Below, piece by piece: positions 18,298 through 27,961 of a DNA stretch of 63,031 nucleotides. The notes under the pieces were generated by a model. The model saw nothing but the letters and a program-made list of their open reading frames with translations. It was not told the origin of the DNA and did no database searches. Within the stretch, counting starts at the first letter, position 1; the number at the start of each line of letters is the position of its first letter. The translations under genes were made by a program, and so were the position numbers. This stretch comes from Herpetosiphonaceae bacterium (GTDB lineage: Bacteria > Chloroflexota > Chloroflexia > Chloroflexales > Kallotenuaceae): NCBI GenBank assembly GCA_036374795.1, contig DASUTC010000345.1:1-63031 (forward strand), in the 5' to 3' direction.

Positions 18298-20115
18298 ATG
18301 CTTCTTGAACTCAACATTCGCGATTTCGCGATCATCGACCGCCTCAACCTGCAATTCGCCACTGGCTTCAACGTGCTCACCGGCGAAACCGGCGCTGGCA
18401 AGTCGATCATTATCGACGCGCTGGGCACGTTGCGCGGCGACAAGCCCGACCCGACGTTTGTTCGCGCCGGGAGTACCGTGGCGCGCGTCGAGGGGATCTT
18501 CTCGCTCGACGACTGTGCTGAGGTGCTGCCGATCCTCGAAGAGTACGGCCTGCTGGACGAGAGCGACGAGCAGGTGATCCTCGTGCGCGAGATCAACGCC
18601 GCGACGGGCCGCAGCGTGGCCCGCATCAACGGGCGGGCGGTCAATACCGCCGCGCTGCGCGAGATCGGCGGGCGGCTGGTCGATATTCACGGCCAGCACG
18701 AGGGCGTCTCGCTCTTCAACACCAAGACGCACCTCGAAATCATAGACCGCTTCGCCAACCTGCTGGCGCTGCGCGCCGAGGTCGCTACGCTGGTCGATCG
18801 GCTGCGCCACGTGCGCCAGCAGCTTGAGGAGCTGCGCCGCTCCGAACTGCGCCGTCAGGATCGGATCGAAGAATTACAGTACCAGATCGAAGAGATCGAG
18901 GCGGCCAACCTGCGCGTCGGCGAAGAAGAAGACCTGACGCGCGAGCGGCTGCTGCTGCAAAACGCAGCGAAGGTCACGGCGCTGGTCAATACGGCGTACA
19001 GCGTGCTGGCGGAGGGCGAGGACGCGCCCGGCGGAGCGCAGGCGGTGCTCGATCTGCTCGGCACCGTCGTCGGCGCGATCGACGATCTGGCGCGGCTCGA
19101 CACGACCATGAACGGGGCGCTGGAACAGTCCAACGAGCTGCTCTTCCGCCTCGAAGACCTGGCCGCGACGCTGCGCGACTACCGCGATAATCTTGATTTC
19201 GATCCGGGGCGCATGGCCGAGATCGAAGAGCGCTTCCTGCTGCTGCGCACGCTGCAACGTAAGTACAGCGGCACGATCGAGGAGCTGATCGCCTCGGTTG
19301 AGACGGCGCGGGCAGAGCTGGATCGGCTGATGCACTCGGCGGAGCACATGGCCGATCTCGAAGCGCAGGAGGCGGCGCTGCTCAAAGAGCTGGGCGCGCT
19401 CGCCAGCGAGCTATCGAACAAGCGGCGCGCGGCAGGCCACGATCTCAGCCGCCGGATCGAACAGTCGATGCAAGACCTGGCGATGCCGCACGTCAAGTTT
19501 GCTGTGCAGATCGAGCACAGCCCCGACGCGCACGGCGTAGCCTTCACGCCTGAGAGCGGCGCGGATAGCACACACAGCGCGCGGGTCGGCTTCGACAAGA
19601 CCGGCATCGACCGCATCGAGTTTTTGATCTCGCCCAATCCCGGCGAGCCGCTGAAGCCGCTGGCGCGGATCGCCTCCGGCGGCGAGAGCGCGCGGCTGCT
19701 GCTGGCGATGAAATCGATCCTGTCGCTGGTAGACGTTGTGCCCGCGCTGGTCTTCGACGAGGTGGATGTTGGCGTCGGCGGGCGGGCCGGATCGGTCGTC
19801 GGCGAGAAGCTGTGGGCGATGACCAACAACCATCAGGTATTGTGTATCACGCACCTGCCGCAGGTCGCGGCCTTCGGCGACGCGCACTACACGATCCGCA
19901 AGCAGGTCGAGAGCGGTCGCACCCGCTCAATCGTGACGCCGCTCGACTGGGATGCGCGGATCGACGAGGTGGCCGAGATGCTCGACGGCGTGCCGATCAG
20001 CGAGGCCAGCCGCCTGAGCGCCAAAACGATGCTTGAGCGGGCGCTGGCCTTCAAGCAGCAGAGCCGCCCGGCGTCCGATCTGCACGACATGGCGGTCGTC
20101 GGCGACACGCAGTAG
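18298..20115 (+). CDS. recN: DNA repair protein RecN
   Basis: The 605-aa protein has the SMC-like layout. Residues 1-60 hold the Walker A motif GETGAGKSIIIDAL. A long Glu/Arg/Leu-rich coiled coil covers about residues 160-400. The C-terminal part has the signature ASGGESARLLLAMKSIL and Walker B LVFDEVDVGVGGRAG. RecN acts in double-strand break repair, tethering DNA ends for recombination. The length is slightly above the usual 550-580. Its upstream neighbour is the nucleotidyltransferase gene, and it appears to have its own promoter. Confidence 0.97.
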   Translation: MLLELNIRDFAIIDRLNLQFATGFNVLTGETGAGKSIIIDALGTLRGDKPDPTFVRAGSTVARVEGIFSLDDCAEVLPILEEYGLLDESDEQVILVREINAATGRSVARINGRAVNTAALREIGGRLVDIHGQHEGVSLFNTKTHLEIIDRFANLLALRAEVATLVDRLRHVRQQLEELRRSELRRQDRIEELQYQIEEIEAANLRVGEEEDLTRERLLLQNAAKVTALVNTAYSVLAEGEDAPGGAQAVLDLLGTVVGAIDDLARLDTTMNGALEQSNELLFRLEDLAATLRDYRDNLDFDPGRMAEIEERFLLLRTLQRKYSGTIEELIASVETARAELDRLMHSAEHMADLEAQEAALLKELGALASELSNKRRAAGHDLSRRIEQSMQDLAMPHVKFAVQIEHSPDAHGVAFTPESGADSTHSARVGFDKTGIDRIEFLISPNPGEPLKPLARIASGGESARLLLAMKSILSLVDVVPALVFDEVDVGVGGRAGSVVGEKLWAMTNNHQVLCITHLPQVAAFGDAHYTIRKQVESGRTRSIVTPLDWDARIDEVAEMLDGVPISEASRLSAKTMLERALAFKQQSRPASDLHDMAVVGDTQ

Positions 20116-20120
20116 AGCGG

Positions 20121-20180
20121 CAGAACAAAGAACCGGGTGCCCTGTGGGCGCATAAAGGAAGAACCAAGAACAAAGCGAGC
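20121..20180. repeat. Short heptamer/GGGTGCC repeat copy
   Basis: CAGAACAAAGAACC, then GGGTGCCCTGTGGGCGC, then GAAGAACCAAGAACAAAG. It is a member of the dispersed intergenic element family, here between recN and the next gene. Confidence 0.75.
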
Positions 20181-20273
20181 ACCGGGGAAGCGGGAAAGGG
20201 CAGAACGCTCCTCCCTGACCCCCGACCCTTGACCCCTGGGCTGGCCTAGGCTCCCCCGTATTTGGAGGACAGT

Positions 20274-23200
20274 TTGCAACGCCAAACGTTTCTAACGCGC
20301 TGGGCAGACCGCATCATCGAGGCGGGCTGGCTCCTGGCGCTGGTCTTTACACCCTATTTCTTTAATCTCCTGACCGCGCGCCACTTCGAGCCCGATAAAG
20401 CGATGGTCTTACGGGCGATCGTGCTGGTGATGCTGGCGGCCTGGGGCGTCAAAACCATCGAGCAGATCTCGATGGTCAACGAGCGGCCCACCTGGCGGGC
20501 CTGGTGGCGTGCGCCGCTGGCGATTCCGGCGCTGCTCTTCGGCGGCGTCTTCGTGCTGGCGACGCTGGCCTCGGTCCAGCCGGGCATCTCGTGGTGGGGC
20601 TCGTACCAGCGCGGCCAGGGCACCTACACCAACCTATCGTACATGGCGCTCTTCGCGCTGATCGTCGGCAACCTGCGCAGCCGCGAGCAGCTTCAGCGCG
20701 TGCTGACCACCGTGATCCTGACGGGCGTCTCGGTTTCGGCGTACGGCATCGTGCAGCACTATGGCCTCGATCCGCTGCCGTGGAAGGGCAACGTGATCAC
20801 GCGCATCTCGTCGACGATGGGCAACTCGATCTTCGTCGCGGCCTATCTGATCATGGTCGTGCCCTGGGTGCTGTACCGCCTGACGCTGGCGATGGCGCGC
20901 TATCGCAGCGCGCCGCAGGGCGAGCGCGCGACCGATTGGACCTGGCTCGGCTTTATGAGCCTGCTGATCCTGGGCCAGCAGGCGCTCTTTCTCGGCATCC
21001 TCAAGTTCATGAGCGGCGTGCGTCCGGTCAACGGCGATTTCCGCTACTGGTGGGTGCCACCCGTCGCGATTGCGCTGGTTGGCGGCACCTTCGCGCTGGT
21101 CAACGCCGCGCACACGATCCAGCCCAGCAAAAAGCTGATGGGCACGCTGCTGGCAGGCTTTGGGCTGTGGACGCTGCTGCTGCTGCTGACGTATACCGCC
21201 TCGGCCAACAGCCAGACGGTCGATACGGACAATCCGCTGCTGCGCGACTGGTGGCTGTGGGTCGTGCTCGGCGTGGTCGCGATCATCGGCTTTCTGATCG
21301 CCAGCTTCTTCTTGCCGCGTCGCACCGAGCCGCACACGCGCACCTTTGTGCTCGGACAGATCATCGGCAACGGGGCGGCGCTGCTGCTGATCGTCATGGC
21401 GATCTTCTTCTCGCAGAGTCGCGGCCCGTGGATCGGCGGGATGGTCGGGATCGGGCTGTTCGTGCTGCTGCTGCTGCTGCGGCTGATCTGGACCGGACAG
21501 CGCGAGGGCTGGTCGTCGCTGGGGCGGCTGCGCGCGGCGCTCTGGGCGACGATCGCGCTGGGCGTGCTCGCGGCGGGCCTGCTGATCACCTTCAACCTGT
21601 CGGACGCGCCGATCTTCGAGCGGCTGCGCAACGTGCAGTACATCGGGCGGCTGGGGCGGCTGCTCGAAACCGACGACGGCACCGGGCGGGTGCGCACGCT
21701 GATCTGGTTCGGCGACGAGCGCGGCGGCGGCGCGGTGGGCCTGCTTCAGTCCAACTGGCTGCGCACGCTGACCTTCGGCCACGGCCCGGAGACGATGTTC
21801 ACCGCGTTCAATCCGTTCTATCCGCCGGAGCTGGCGCGCTACGAGGCGCGCGGCGCGTCGCCCGACCGCTCGCATCAGGCGTGGCTCGACGAGCTGGCGA
21901 CCAAAGGCATGCTTGGTCTGCTGAGCTACTTCTTCCTCTTCGGCAGCGCGATCTGGCTGGCCTGGAAGCAGATGCGCAGCGCGACCGAGCTGCGCTTTCA
22001 GGTGCTGGCGATTGCGGCGTTGGCGACGATCGCCGCTCACTTCTTCGAGGTGCTCGTCGGCATCCCGATCGTTTCGACGCTGACGATGCTCTGGACAACC
22101 TTCGGCGTGCTCGTGGTCGGCGGCCTGCTGGCGGGCCTGTACACGATCGACGGACGGCCCGTGAGCGCCGAGGCTGCCGCTGCCGAGCCGAGCGAAGCCG
22201 CCGCGCCCGAAGCGCCGGAGCGCGCGAAAGCCAGGGGGCGTGCCGCCAGCCAGCCGCGTGGCCGCCGCGCCGCAGCGAGCGGTCGTCCGGTGACGACCAC
22301 CGTCGCCGCGCGGGGCGTGGGCTTCCGCTGGACCTATCCGCTGCTGCTGATCGGCGCGCTGATGCTGGGCTGGTTCTGGAACCTGCGCAACAACTACGCC
22401 GATATGTTCTTGAATCAGGCCCAGTCGTTCACGCCGCGCGGCCTGCAAGACGAGGCGTTCGGCTACCTGAAGCTGCTGCGCGCCGTCGAGAACGATCCGG
22501 GCGAGGACTACTACTACCTGCAACTGGGCAGCTCGCTGCTGAAGATGGCCTATCCCTACAAGCTATCGGCGCAGCAGACATTCGACGGCAGCACCGCGCC
22601 TCGCTCGAATCAGCGCATGCAAGATCTCTTCGCATCCTCCGCCGACGAAAACCAGCGCGTGGTCGAGCTGCTCCAGAAGAACAGCACCGAGCAACTGCTG
22701 CGCTACGCCGAGCTGGTGCTGGAGCGCGCCTTTGAGATTAATCCCGGCAACAAAGATCATCCGGCCAACCTGGGGCGGCTGCACTCGCTCTGGGCGCGGC
22801 GCGTCAACGGCGGGCAGGAGCACTTCCAGCAGGCGATCGAGTGGTTCACCGTTGCCCACCGCATCGCGCCCAACGACGCGGTGATCCTCAACGAGCTGGC
22901 GACCAACCTGGCGCTCGCGGGCGATACCGACCAGGCCGAGTCGCGCTTCAAAGAGTCGATCGCGCTCGATCCGCGCTACGCCGAGACGTACGCGCGCCTG
23001 GGCGAGCTGTACCGAGCCAACGGACGCACCGCCGAGGCCACACAGCAGTTCGTCGAGGCCGTCAAGCGCAACCGCACGATCCTTGAAACCGACACCCGCC
23101 AGCTCGGCCCGCTCCTCGATACGCTTGAGCGCGATCCCCAGTCGATCGCGGCGCTGCGGGCGGCGTTCGAGGAGCAGAAGCAGCGCTACGATCAGCAGAT

Positions 23201-23513
23201 CCAGCAGGCGCAGGCGGAGGGCCGCACCATCGCGCCCGACACGCGCTTTCTCTCGCAGCTAGGGCGGGTGCGCGCAGCCGCAGGCGATGCCGAGGGCACG
23301 CGCGAGATCTTCGACCAGATGGTGCAGAGCGATCCGCAGAACGTGACCTACCGGCAGCAGTACACGGTCGCGCTCAGCGATACGCAGCAGTTCGACGCGG
23401 CGCTGGAGCAGGCCGAGCAAGGGCTGGCGCTGGCGCAGCAGCAGCAGCTCAGCCGCGAGGCGGAAGATCTGCAACGGCTGCTCGATATGATGCGGACGAA
23501 AGCAGGAGGGTAA
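20274..23513 (+). CDS. O-antigen ligase-type membrane protein with C-terminal TPR repeats
   Basis: The start is taken as TTG at 20274, because GGAGG at 20264-20268 lies five bases upstream; a TTG at 20262 would lie before the Shine-Dalgarno. The N-terminal 640 residues have about a dozen hydrophobic helices and a Wzy/O-antigen-ligase region with LLQSNWLRTLTFGHGPETMF and RSHQAWLDELATKGMLGLLSYFF. A basic Ala/Pro/Glu linker follows (near residues 635-680), another helix, and then TPR motifs near residues 800-1075 (YAETYARLGELYRANGRTAE). Proteins of this type join or polymerise surface glycans. It precedes a WecA/TagO-type gene, so both probably serve envelope polysaccharide synthesis. Confidence 0.85.
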   Translation: MQRQTFLTRWADRIIEAGWLLALVFTPYFFNLLTARHFEPDKAMVLRAIVLVMLAAWGVKTIEQISMVNERPTWRAWWRAPLAIPALLFGGVFVLATLASVQPGISWWGSYQRGQGTYTNLSYMALFALIVGNLRSREQLQRVLTTVILTGVSVSAYGIVQHYGLDPLPWKGNVITRISSTMGNSIFVAAYLIMVVPWVLYRLTLAMARYRSAPQGERATDWTWLGFMSLLILGQQALFLGILKFMSGVRPVNGDFRYWWVPPVAIALVGGTFALVNAAHTIQPSKKLMGTLLAGFGLWTLLLLLTYTASANSQTVDTDNPLLRDWWLWVVLGVVAIIGFLIASFFLPRRTEPHTRTFVLGQIIGNGAALLLIVMAIFFSQSRGPWIGGMVGIGLFVLLLLLRLIWTGQREGWSSLGRLRAALWATIALGVLAAGLLITFNLSDAPIFERLRNVQYIGRLGRLLETDDGTGRVRTLIWFGDERGGGAVGLLQSNWLRTLTFGHGPETMFTAFNPFYPPELARYEARGASPDRSHQAWLDELATKGMLGLLSYFFLFGSAIWLAWKQMRSATELRFQVLAIAALATIAAHFFEVLVGIPIVSTLTMLWTTFGVLVVGGLLAGLYTIDGRPVSAEAAAAEPSEAAAPEAPERAKARGRAASQPRGRRAAASGRPVTTTVAARGVGFRWTYPLLLIGALMLGWFWNLRNNYADMFLNQAQSFTPRGLQDEAFGYLKLLRAVENDPGEDYYYLQLGSSLLKMAYPYKLSAQQTFDGSTAPRSNQRMQDLFASSADENQRVVELLQKNSTEQLLRYAELVLERAFEINPGNKDHPANLGRLHSLWARRVNGGQEHFQQAIEWFTVAHRIAPNDAVILNELATNLALAGDTDQAESRFKESIALDPRYAETYARLGELYRANGRTAEATQQFVEAVKRNRTILETDTRQLGPLLDTLERDPQSIAALRAAFEEQKQRYDQQIQQAQAEGRTIAPDTRFLSQLGRVRAAAGDAEGTREIFDQMVQSDPQNVTYRQQYTVALSDTQQFDAALEQAEQGLALAQQQQLSREAEDLQRLLDMMRTKAGG

Positions 23514-23619
23514 GGAACAAGGGAACTACCCGCTTAAGCCTTTGTTCTTTTGATCGCTTGTTCCGTTGTTCAACGCCCTGGGTTCTCGCTTTGTTCTTTG
23601 TTCTTTGTTCTAAGGAACT
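23514..23619. repeat. Heptamer repeat tract between envelope genes
   Basis: A run of TTTGTTC, CTTGTTCC and GAACAAG units, including TTTGTTCTTTGTTCTTTGTT near 23590, a regular heptamer array. The last unit ends just before the Shine-Dalgarno of the next gene. Confidence 0.85.
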
Positions 23620-23624
23620 TCACC

Positions 23625-24629
23625 GTGCAGCAATTTCTCCTGATCTTCATCGTCGCGCTGGTCTTTTCGGTCGTCGGCACGCCGCTGGCGCGGCGCTGGG
23701 CGCTGGCAAACGGCGTGGTCGACGCGCCGAATGCGCGCAAAGTTCACCAGGAGCCCGTGCCGCTGCTGGGCGGCGCGGCGATCTATCTGGCGTTTGTGGT
23801 GACGCTGCTGATCCTGGGCGGACGGCAGGAGATTCGCCAGCTTATCGGCATTCTGGTCGGCGCGACGTTCGTGTCGGTGGTTGGAGTGGTAGACGATGTG
23901 CGCGGCCTGCGGCCCGCGTTCAAGCTGCTGGCGCAGATCGCCGCCGCGTGCGTGCTGCCGCTGAGCGGGCTGAGCGTCAAGCTCTTCCCGATCGAGGTGC
24001 TTAACGTGCTGCTGACGGTGCTCTGGACCGTCGGCGTGACCAACGCGCTTAATCTGCTCGACAACATGGACGGGCTATCCGGCGGGATCGCGGCGATCGG
24101 CGCGGCGCATTTCGTGCTGCTGGCGGCGATCAACGGTCAGTTTCTCGTGGGCGCGCTCGGCGCGGCGCTGCTCGGCGCGTGCATCGGCTTTCTGCGCTAC
24201 AACTTCAACCCCGCCTCGATCTTCATGGGCGACACCGGCGCGCTGTTCATCGGCTTTATCCTGGCGGCGCTCGGCATCAAGCTGCGCTTCCTGGGCAACA
24301 CCTACGTCGTCACGTGGATGGTGCCGGTTGTAGTGCTGCTGCTGCCGATCTTCGACACCTCGCTGGTCTTTATCTCGCGGCTGCGGCGCGGCAAGAATCC
24401 GCTGACCACGCCGGGCAAAGACCACATCTCGCACCGGCTGGTCGCGCTGGGCTTTACCCGCCGCGAGGCCGTGCTGATCTGCTGGCTGGCCGCCAGCAGC
24501 GTGGGCATGCTCTCCGTCTTTCTGACGCAGGCGCACTTCGCCGAAGCGTACACCGTGGGCCTGGCGCTGCTCGCGGGCTTCTGCTACGGCATCTGGTGGT
24601 TCGAGCGGCACGTCCCGACCGGCAAGTAG
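23625..24629 (+). CDS. Undecaprenyl-phosphate sugar-1-phosphate transferase (WecA/TagO type)
   Basis: The start is GTG at 23625, with AAGGA at 23612-23616; an upstream in-frame ATG would read through the repeat tract. The 334-aa protein is a polytopic membrane enzyme of the MraY/WecA superfamily. Motifs are VVGVVDDVRGL, LDNMDGLSGGIAAIGA and NFNPASIFMGDTGALFIGF, the Asp-rich and DTGA blocks that bind UDP-sugar and metal, and the late H-rich loop TTPGKDHISHRL. It would load GlcNAc-1-P or a similar sugar onto undecaprenyl phosphate for surface polymer synthesis. It lies next to the O-antigen-ligase-like gene. Confidence 0.93.
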   Translation: MQQFLLIFIVALVFSVVGTPLARRWALANGVVDAPNARKVHQEPVPLLGGAAIYLAFVVTLLILGGRQEIRQLIGILVGATFVSVVGVVDDVRGLRPAFKLLAQIAAACVLPLSGLSVKLFPIEVLNVLLTVLWTVGVTNALNLLDNMDGLSGGIAAIGAAHFVLLAAINGQFLVGALGAALLGACIGFLRYNFNPASIFMGDTGALFIGFILAALGIKLRFLGNTYVVTWMVPVVVLLLPIFDTSLVFISRLRRGKNPLTTPGKDHISHRLVALGFTRREAVLICWLAASSVGMLSVFLTQAHFAEAYTVGLALLAGFCYGIWWFERHVPTGK

Positions 24630-24641
24630 CCGCGTCACCCG

Positions 24642-25340
24642 CTACCGTCCCAGCTCCTCGCGCAGCGTATCGCGGTGGGCGCGCGCGATGGCATCCAGAA
24701 ACGCCGGATCTTTGAGCTGCGCGGCCTGTGTCGGGTTCGACAAAAACGCCGATTCGGTCAGCAGATTCAGGCCGCGCGGATAGGTCCAGCGCACGGGCGC
24801 GACATCCGAAGGGTGAACGCCGTCGGGATAGCCCGCGTCGCGATAGCCGACGCTGCCGCCGGTCGCGGCCAGCAGCTTTTGCGCCATGTTCTCGGCGAAG
24901 GTGTAGGGCGGCGCGGCCTCAGGATCGACCAGCACCTCAACGCGGCGCAGGTTGGGCTGCTTGCGGTTGCTGTTGATATGCACCGATAGAAGGCGTCCGT
25001 GCTGCGCGCCGTTGTCGGGGCGGAAGAGCAGCGCGTTGGCGTAACGGACGCGCGCGGGCAGCGAGACGAAGCGGTCGCTGTCGCGGGTGACGACAACCGT
25101 CGCGCCGTCGGCTTCGAGCAGCCTGCGCAGGCGGCGGCTGATCTCTAGGGCTACGTCTTTCTCGCGCAGCCCGCTGCCCGCCGGATCGACGCCCCAGTCA
25201 TCGCCGCCGTGGCCGGGATCGATCGCCACCGTCACGCCTGAGAGCGGCAACCCCTGTGCGCTGGTGAAGACGCCAGCCGGAAGCAGCAGCATCAGCGCCG
25301 CCGCGACGATGCCGCGAAGAATAACGTTTGGTTTAAGCAC
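24642..25340 (-). CDS. N-acetylmuramoyl-L-alanine amidase (Amidase_3)
   Basis: The enzyme cleaves the amide between MurNAc and L-Ala in peptidoglycan. Visible ligand motifs are IDPGHGGDDWG (zinc His), SVHINSN (second His) and LTESAFLSN (Glu). The start is placed at the GTG near 25340, giving VLKPNVILRGIVAAALMLLL, a good secretion signal. An alternative TTG at 25376 would begin inside the palindrome 25360-25387 and is less likely. Length about 232 aa. It converges with the WecA-type gene (12 bases between the stops) and acts on the cell wall outside the membrane. Confidence 0.88.
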   Translation of the reverse strand: MLKPNVILRGIVAAALMLLLPAGVFTSAQGLPLSGVTVAIDPGHGGDDWGVDPAGSGLREKDVALEISRRLRRLLEADGATVVVTRDSDRFVSLPARVRYANALLFRPDNGAQHGRLLSVHINSNRKQPNLRRVEVLVDPEAAPPYTFAENMAQKLLAATGGSVGYRDAGYPDGVHPSDVAPVRWTYPRGLNLLTESAFLSNPTQAAQLKDPAFLDAIARAHRDTLREELGR

Positions 25341-25359
25341 AAGGTTGATACGAGAATCT

Positions 25360-25387
25360 GTAGGGGCGTACTGCAATACGCCCCTAC
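25360..25387. repeat. REP-like perfect inverted repeat
   Basis: GTAGGGGCGTA (25360-25370) and TACGCCCCTAC (25377-25387) form an 11-pair stem with a six-base loop. Elements of the form GTAGGGGCG...CGCCCCTAC are widespread as small dispersed repeats in some bacteria. It could also stop transcription leaving the E2 gene region. Confidence 0.8.
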
Positions 25388-25404
25388 GTTTGTTGATCTG
25401 TGCG

Positions 25405-26832
25405 CTACAGCAGAATCAGCATCGGCGCTTCGAGCAGGCGCTTCAGCTCCGCCAGATATTGCGCGCCAGCCGCGCCATCCGAGACGCGGTGGTCGATCGA
25501 GATCGTCACCTTCATGATCTGGCCGATCACGATCTGGCCGTTGCGCACTACGGGCTGCTCGCTGACTGATCCGACCGCCAGGATCATCGCCTGGGGCGGG
25601 TTGATGATCGCCGTGAAGCTCTCCACGGGATACATGCCCAGGTTCGACACCGAGAACGTGCCGCGCTGGAGCTCGTCGGGCGTGGCCTTGCCGTTGCGCG
25701 TCCGCTCGATCAACTCCTTGGCCTCGGCGCTGATCGTGCCCAACGACTTCTTATCCACGTCGGTCACTGCCGGTGCCAGCAGGCCATTGTCGGTCGCGAC
25801 GGCGATCGACACGTTGACGTAGTCGTGATAGTCCAGCGAGTCTTCGGCGTAGGAGGCGTTAAGCGCCGGGAACTTCTGGACCGCAAGCGCGGCAGCCTTG
25901 ACGATCAGGTCGTTGACGGTGATCTTGACATCGCCGCTCTCGTTGAGCTGCTTGCGCAGCGCCATCGCCGCGCCCATGTCGATCTCGGTGGTCACGTAGA
26001 AGTGCGGCACCGGAGCCTTGCTCTGCACCATGCGTCGCGCGATCGTCTGGCGCAGCCGCGATAGCGGCTCGCGGCGCGTGCCGGGCCGCTGCTCGGCCTG
26101 TGGCTGTGGCGCTGGCTGCGCGGCTGCCGTAGGCTGCGGCTGTGGCTGTGCGGGCTGCGCTGGTGCCGCTGGCTGCTCCGGCTGCGCCGCTGGCTGTGCC
26201 ACCGCCTTGCGACCGCCGGTACGTACGAAGTCTTCGACATCGCGGCGCACGATGCGCCCGCCGGGACCGGAGCCCGCGATCTGCGCGATGTCCACGTTGC
26301 TCTCGCGAGCCAGACGCTTCGCCACCGGCGAGGCCGGGACGTGACCACCGTTCGCTCGCGCGCCCGCAGGCTCCGCGCGCTGGTCGATCGTGGACGTGTC
26401 CGTGCCGCTGGCCGCCTCGGTCTGCTGCGCGGCTGCCGTCGCGCCCTCGCCGCCCTCGCCGGTAAACTGCTCCGGCGCTGCGCCGGGCTGCGTCCCCGCC
26501 TTCTGCTCGACACGCTCCGCCGTCTCGGCCTGCCGCGTATCGCCGGACGTTGTGGCAGCAGCGCCGCCGTCACTGGCCGCTGGCTGTGCCGCCTCGCCGT
26601 CCTCGCCCAGGATTGCGATCGGCTGGCCCACGGGCACCACCGCGCCCTCCTCCGCCACGATCTTTGTCAGCGTGCCGGAGCTAAACGACTCGATCTCGAT
26701 CGTGACCTTGTCGGTTTCGATCTCGGCGATCGGCTCGCCCTTTTTGACCTCGTCGCCTACCTGCTTGAGCCAGCGGACGATGGTCCCCTCGGTCATATCG
26801 AAGCCCATCTTGGGCATTGTAACTTCGGCCAT
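25405..26832 (-). CDS. pdhC: Dihydrolipoamide acyltransferase, E2 of a 2-oxoacid dehydrogenase
   Basis: The start at 26832 (MAEVTMPKMGFDMTEG) has GGAG six bases upstream; an upstream ATG would add nine residues. The lipoyl domain spans residues 1-75, with lipoyl-lysine in ETDKVTIEIES. A long Ala/Pro/Gln linker follows, an E3-binding domain with SPVAKRLARESNVDIAQIAG, another low-complexity linker, and the catalytic domain ending in SIDHRVSDGAAGA. It transfers the acyl group from E1 to CoA. It is third in the operon E1 alpha, E1 beta, E2. Pyruvate is the likeliest substrate, but branched-chain oxoacids cannot be excluded. Confidence 0.94.
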   Translation of the reverse strand: MAEVTMPKMGFDMTEGTIVRWLKQVGDEVKKGEPIAEIETDKVTIEIESFSSGTLTKIVAEEGAVVPVGQPIAILGEDGEAAQPAASDGGAAATTSGDTRQAETAERVEQKAGTQPGAAPEQFTGEGGEGATAAAQQTEAASGTDTSTIDQRAEPAGARANGGHVPASPVAKRLARESNVDIAQIAGSGPGGRIVRRDVEDFVRTGGRKAVAQPAAQPEQPAAPAQPAQPQPQPTAAAQPAPQPQAEQRPGTRREPLSRLRQTIARRMVQSKAPVPHFYVTTEIDMGAAMALRKQLNESGDVKITVNDLIVKAAALAVQKFPALNASYAEDSLDYHDYVNVSIAVATDNGLLAPAVTDVDKKSLGTISAEAKELIERTRNGKATPDELQRGTFSVSNLGMYPVESFTAIINPPQAMILAVGSVSEQPVVRNGQIVIGQIMKVTISIDHRVSDGAAGAQYLAELKRLLEAPMLILL

Positions 26833-26908
26833 CCTCTGCTCCAATTCCTTGAGCAACAAACACGAGCCGCCGACCTGCCGCCCGACGCTGCGGTCAGCGG
26901 CGCTGGCG

Positions 26909-27877
26909 CTACATGAGCACGCTGCGGATCGCTTCGGTGATGCGTTCGGGCGTTACCACCACCTGATTCTCCAGGTTGGTCGCGTACGGGAACGGCACCT
27001 CCTTGAACCCAACCCGCGCGATCGGGGCGTCGAGGTGGTCGAAGCCGTGCTCGTACAGCCGCGCGGCGATCTCCGCCTGCACGCCGTGCGACTCCCACTC
27101 CTCGCTGACGACGACCGCCCGCCCGGTCTTGCGGAAGCTTTCGAGCGCCTTGCTCATATCCATCGGACGAATCGTGCGCAGGTCGATGATCTCGCACTCG
27201 ATGCCCTCTTCCTGCGCCAGCTTCTCGGCCACCTCAGTGCAGAGGTGGACCGGACGCGAGTAGGTGACGATCGTCACGTCCTTGCCGGGACGATGCACCC
27301 GCGACTCGCCGATCCTGGCCTCGTAGTCGTCGGGAACCTCGCCCTTCGCGCCGTACATCAACGTATGCTCGATAAAGATGACCGGATCGGGATCTTCCAT
27401 CGCCGCCGTGAAGAGCGCCTTCATATCGGCGGGCGTGGCGGGCGCGACGACCTTCAGGCCGGGCACGTACGCAAACATGCTATCGAACGACTGGGAGTGC
27501 GTCGCCGAGAGGTTGCGCCAGCCGTTGGTGGTACGCAGGACCATCGGGCACTGGATCTGGCCGCCGAACATATAGTGCAGCTTGGCGGCATGATTGATGA
27601 TCTGATCGAAGGCCAGCAGCGAGAAGTTGACCGACATAATCTCGCAGATCGGACGCATGCCCAGCATGGCCGCGCCGACGCCAATGCCGACGATTCCCGC
27701 CTCCGCGATCGGCGCGTCGCGGATCTTGTCGGGGCCGTACTCCTCCAAAAAGCCCGCCGTCACGCCGTAGGTGCTGCCGTAGTAGCCTATGTCCTCGCCG
27801 ATGATAAAGACACGATCGTCTTTGAGTTGTTCACGAAGCGCATCTCGCAGCGCCTCGCGGACGGTCATAACAGCCAT
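26909..27877 (-). CDS. pdhB: 2-oxoacid dehydrogenase E1 component, beta subunit
   Basis: The 322-aa protein has the family blocks DDRVFIIGEDIGYYGSTYGVT, DAPIAEAGIVGIGVGAA, QCPMVLRTTNGW and a C-terminal transketolase-C domain (VVVSEEWESHGVQAEIAARL). With the alpha subunit it forms the thiamine-diphosphate active site that decarboxylates pyruvate or another 2-oxoacid. AGGA stands before the ATG. It is separated from E1 alpha by 84 bases and from E2 by 76. A lipoamide dehydrogenase (E3) is not in the window. Confidence 0.95.
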   Translation of the reverse strand: MAVMTVREALRDALREQLKDDRVFIIGEDIGYYGSTYGVTAGFLEEYGPDKIRDAPIAEAGIVGIGVGAAMLGMRPICEIMSVNFSLLAFDQIINHAAKLHYMFGGQIQCPMVLRTTNGWRNLSATHSQSFDSMFAYVPGLKVVAPATPADMKALFTAAMEDPDPVIFIEHTLMYGAKGEVPDDYEARIGESRVHRPGKDVTIVTYSRPVHLCTEVAEKLAQEEGIECEIIDLRTIRPMDMSKALESFRKTGRAVVVSEEWESHGVQAEIAARLYEHGFDHLDAPIARVGFKEVPFPYATNLENQVVVTPERITEAIRSVLM

Positions 27878-27961
27878 ATGTTTCCTGTAGGTTTCTGGGT
27901 GCGGGCTGCGAGATCATCGACCTAGCGTGCTGGCGGCTGATCCCTGCGCCCCGCTCCCGCG

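Noticed and set aside
20504-22735. Long frames on both strands inside the O-antigen-ligase gene
   Set aside because: Composition is Ala/Arg/Gly-rich with no domain; the membrane and TPR pattern supports only one frame.
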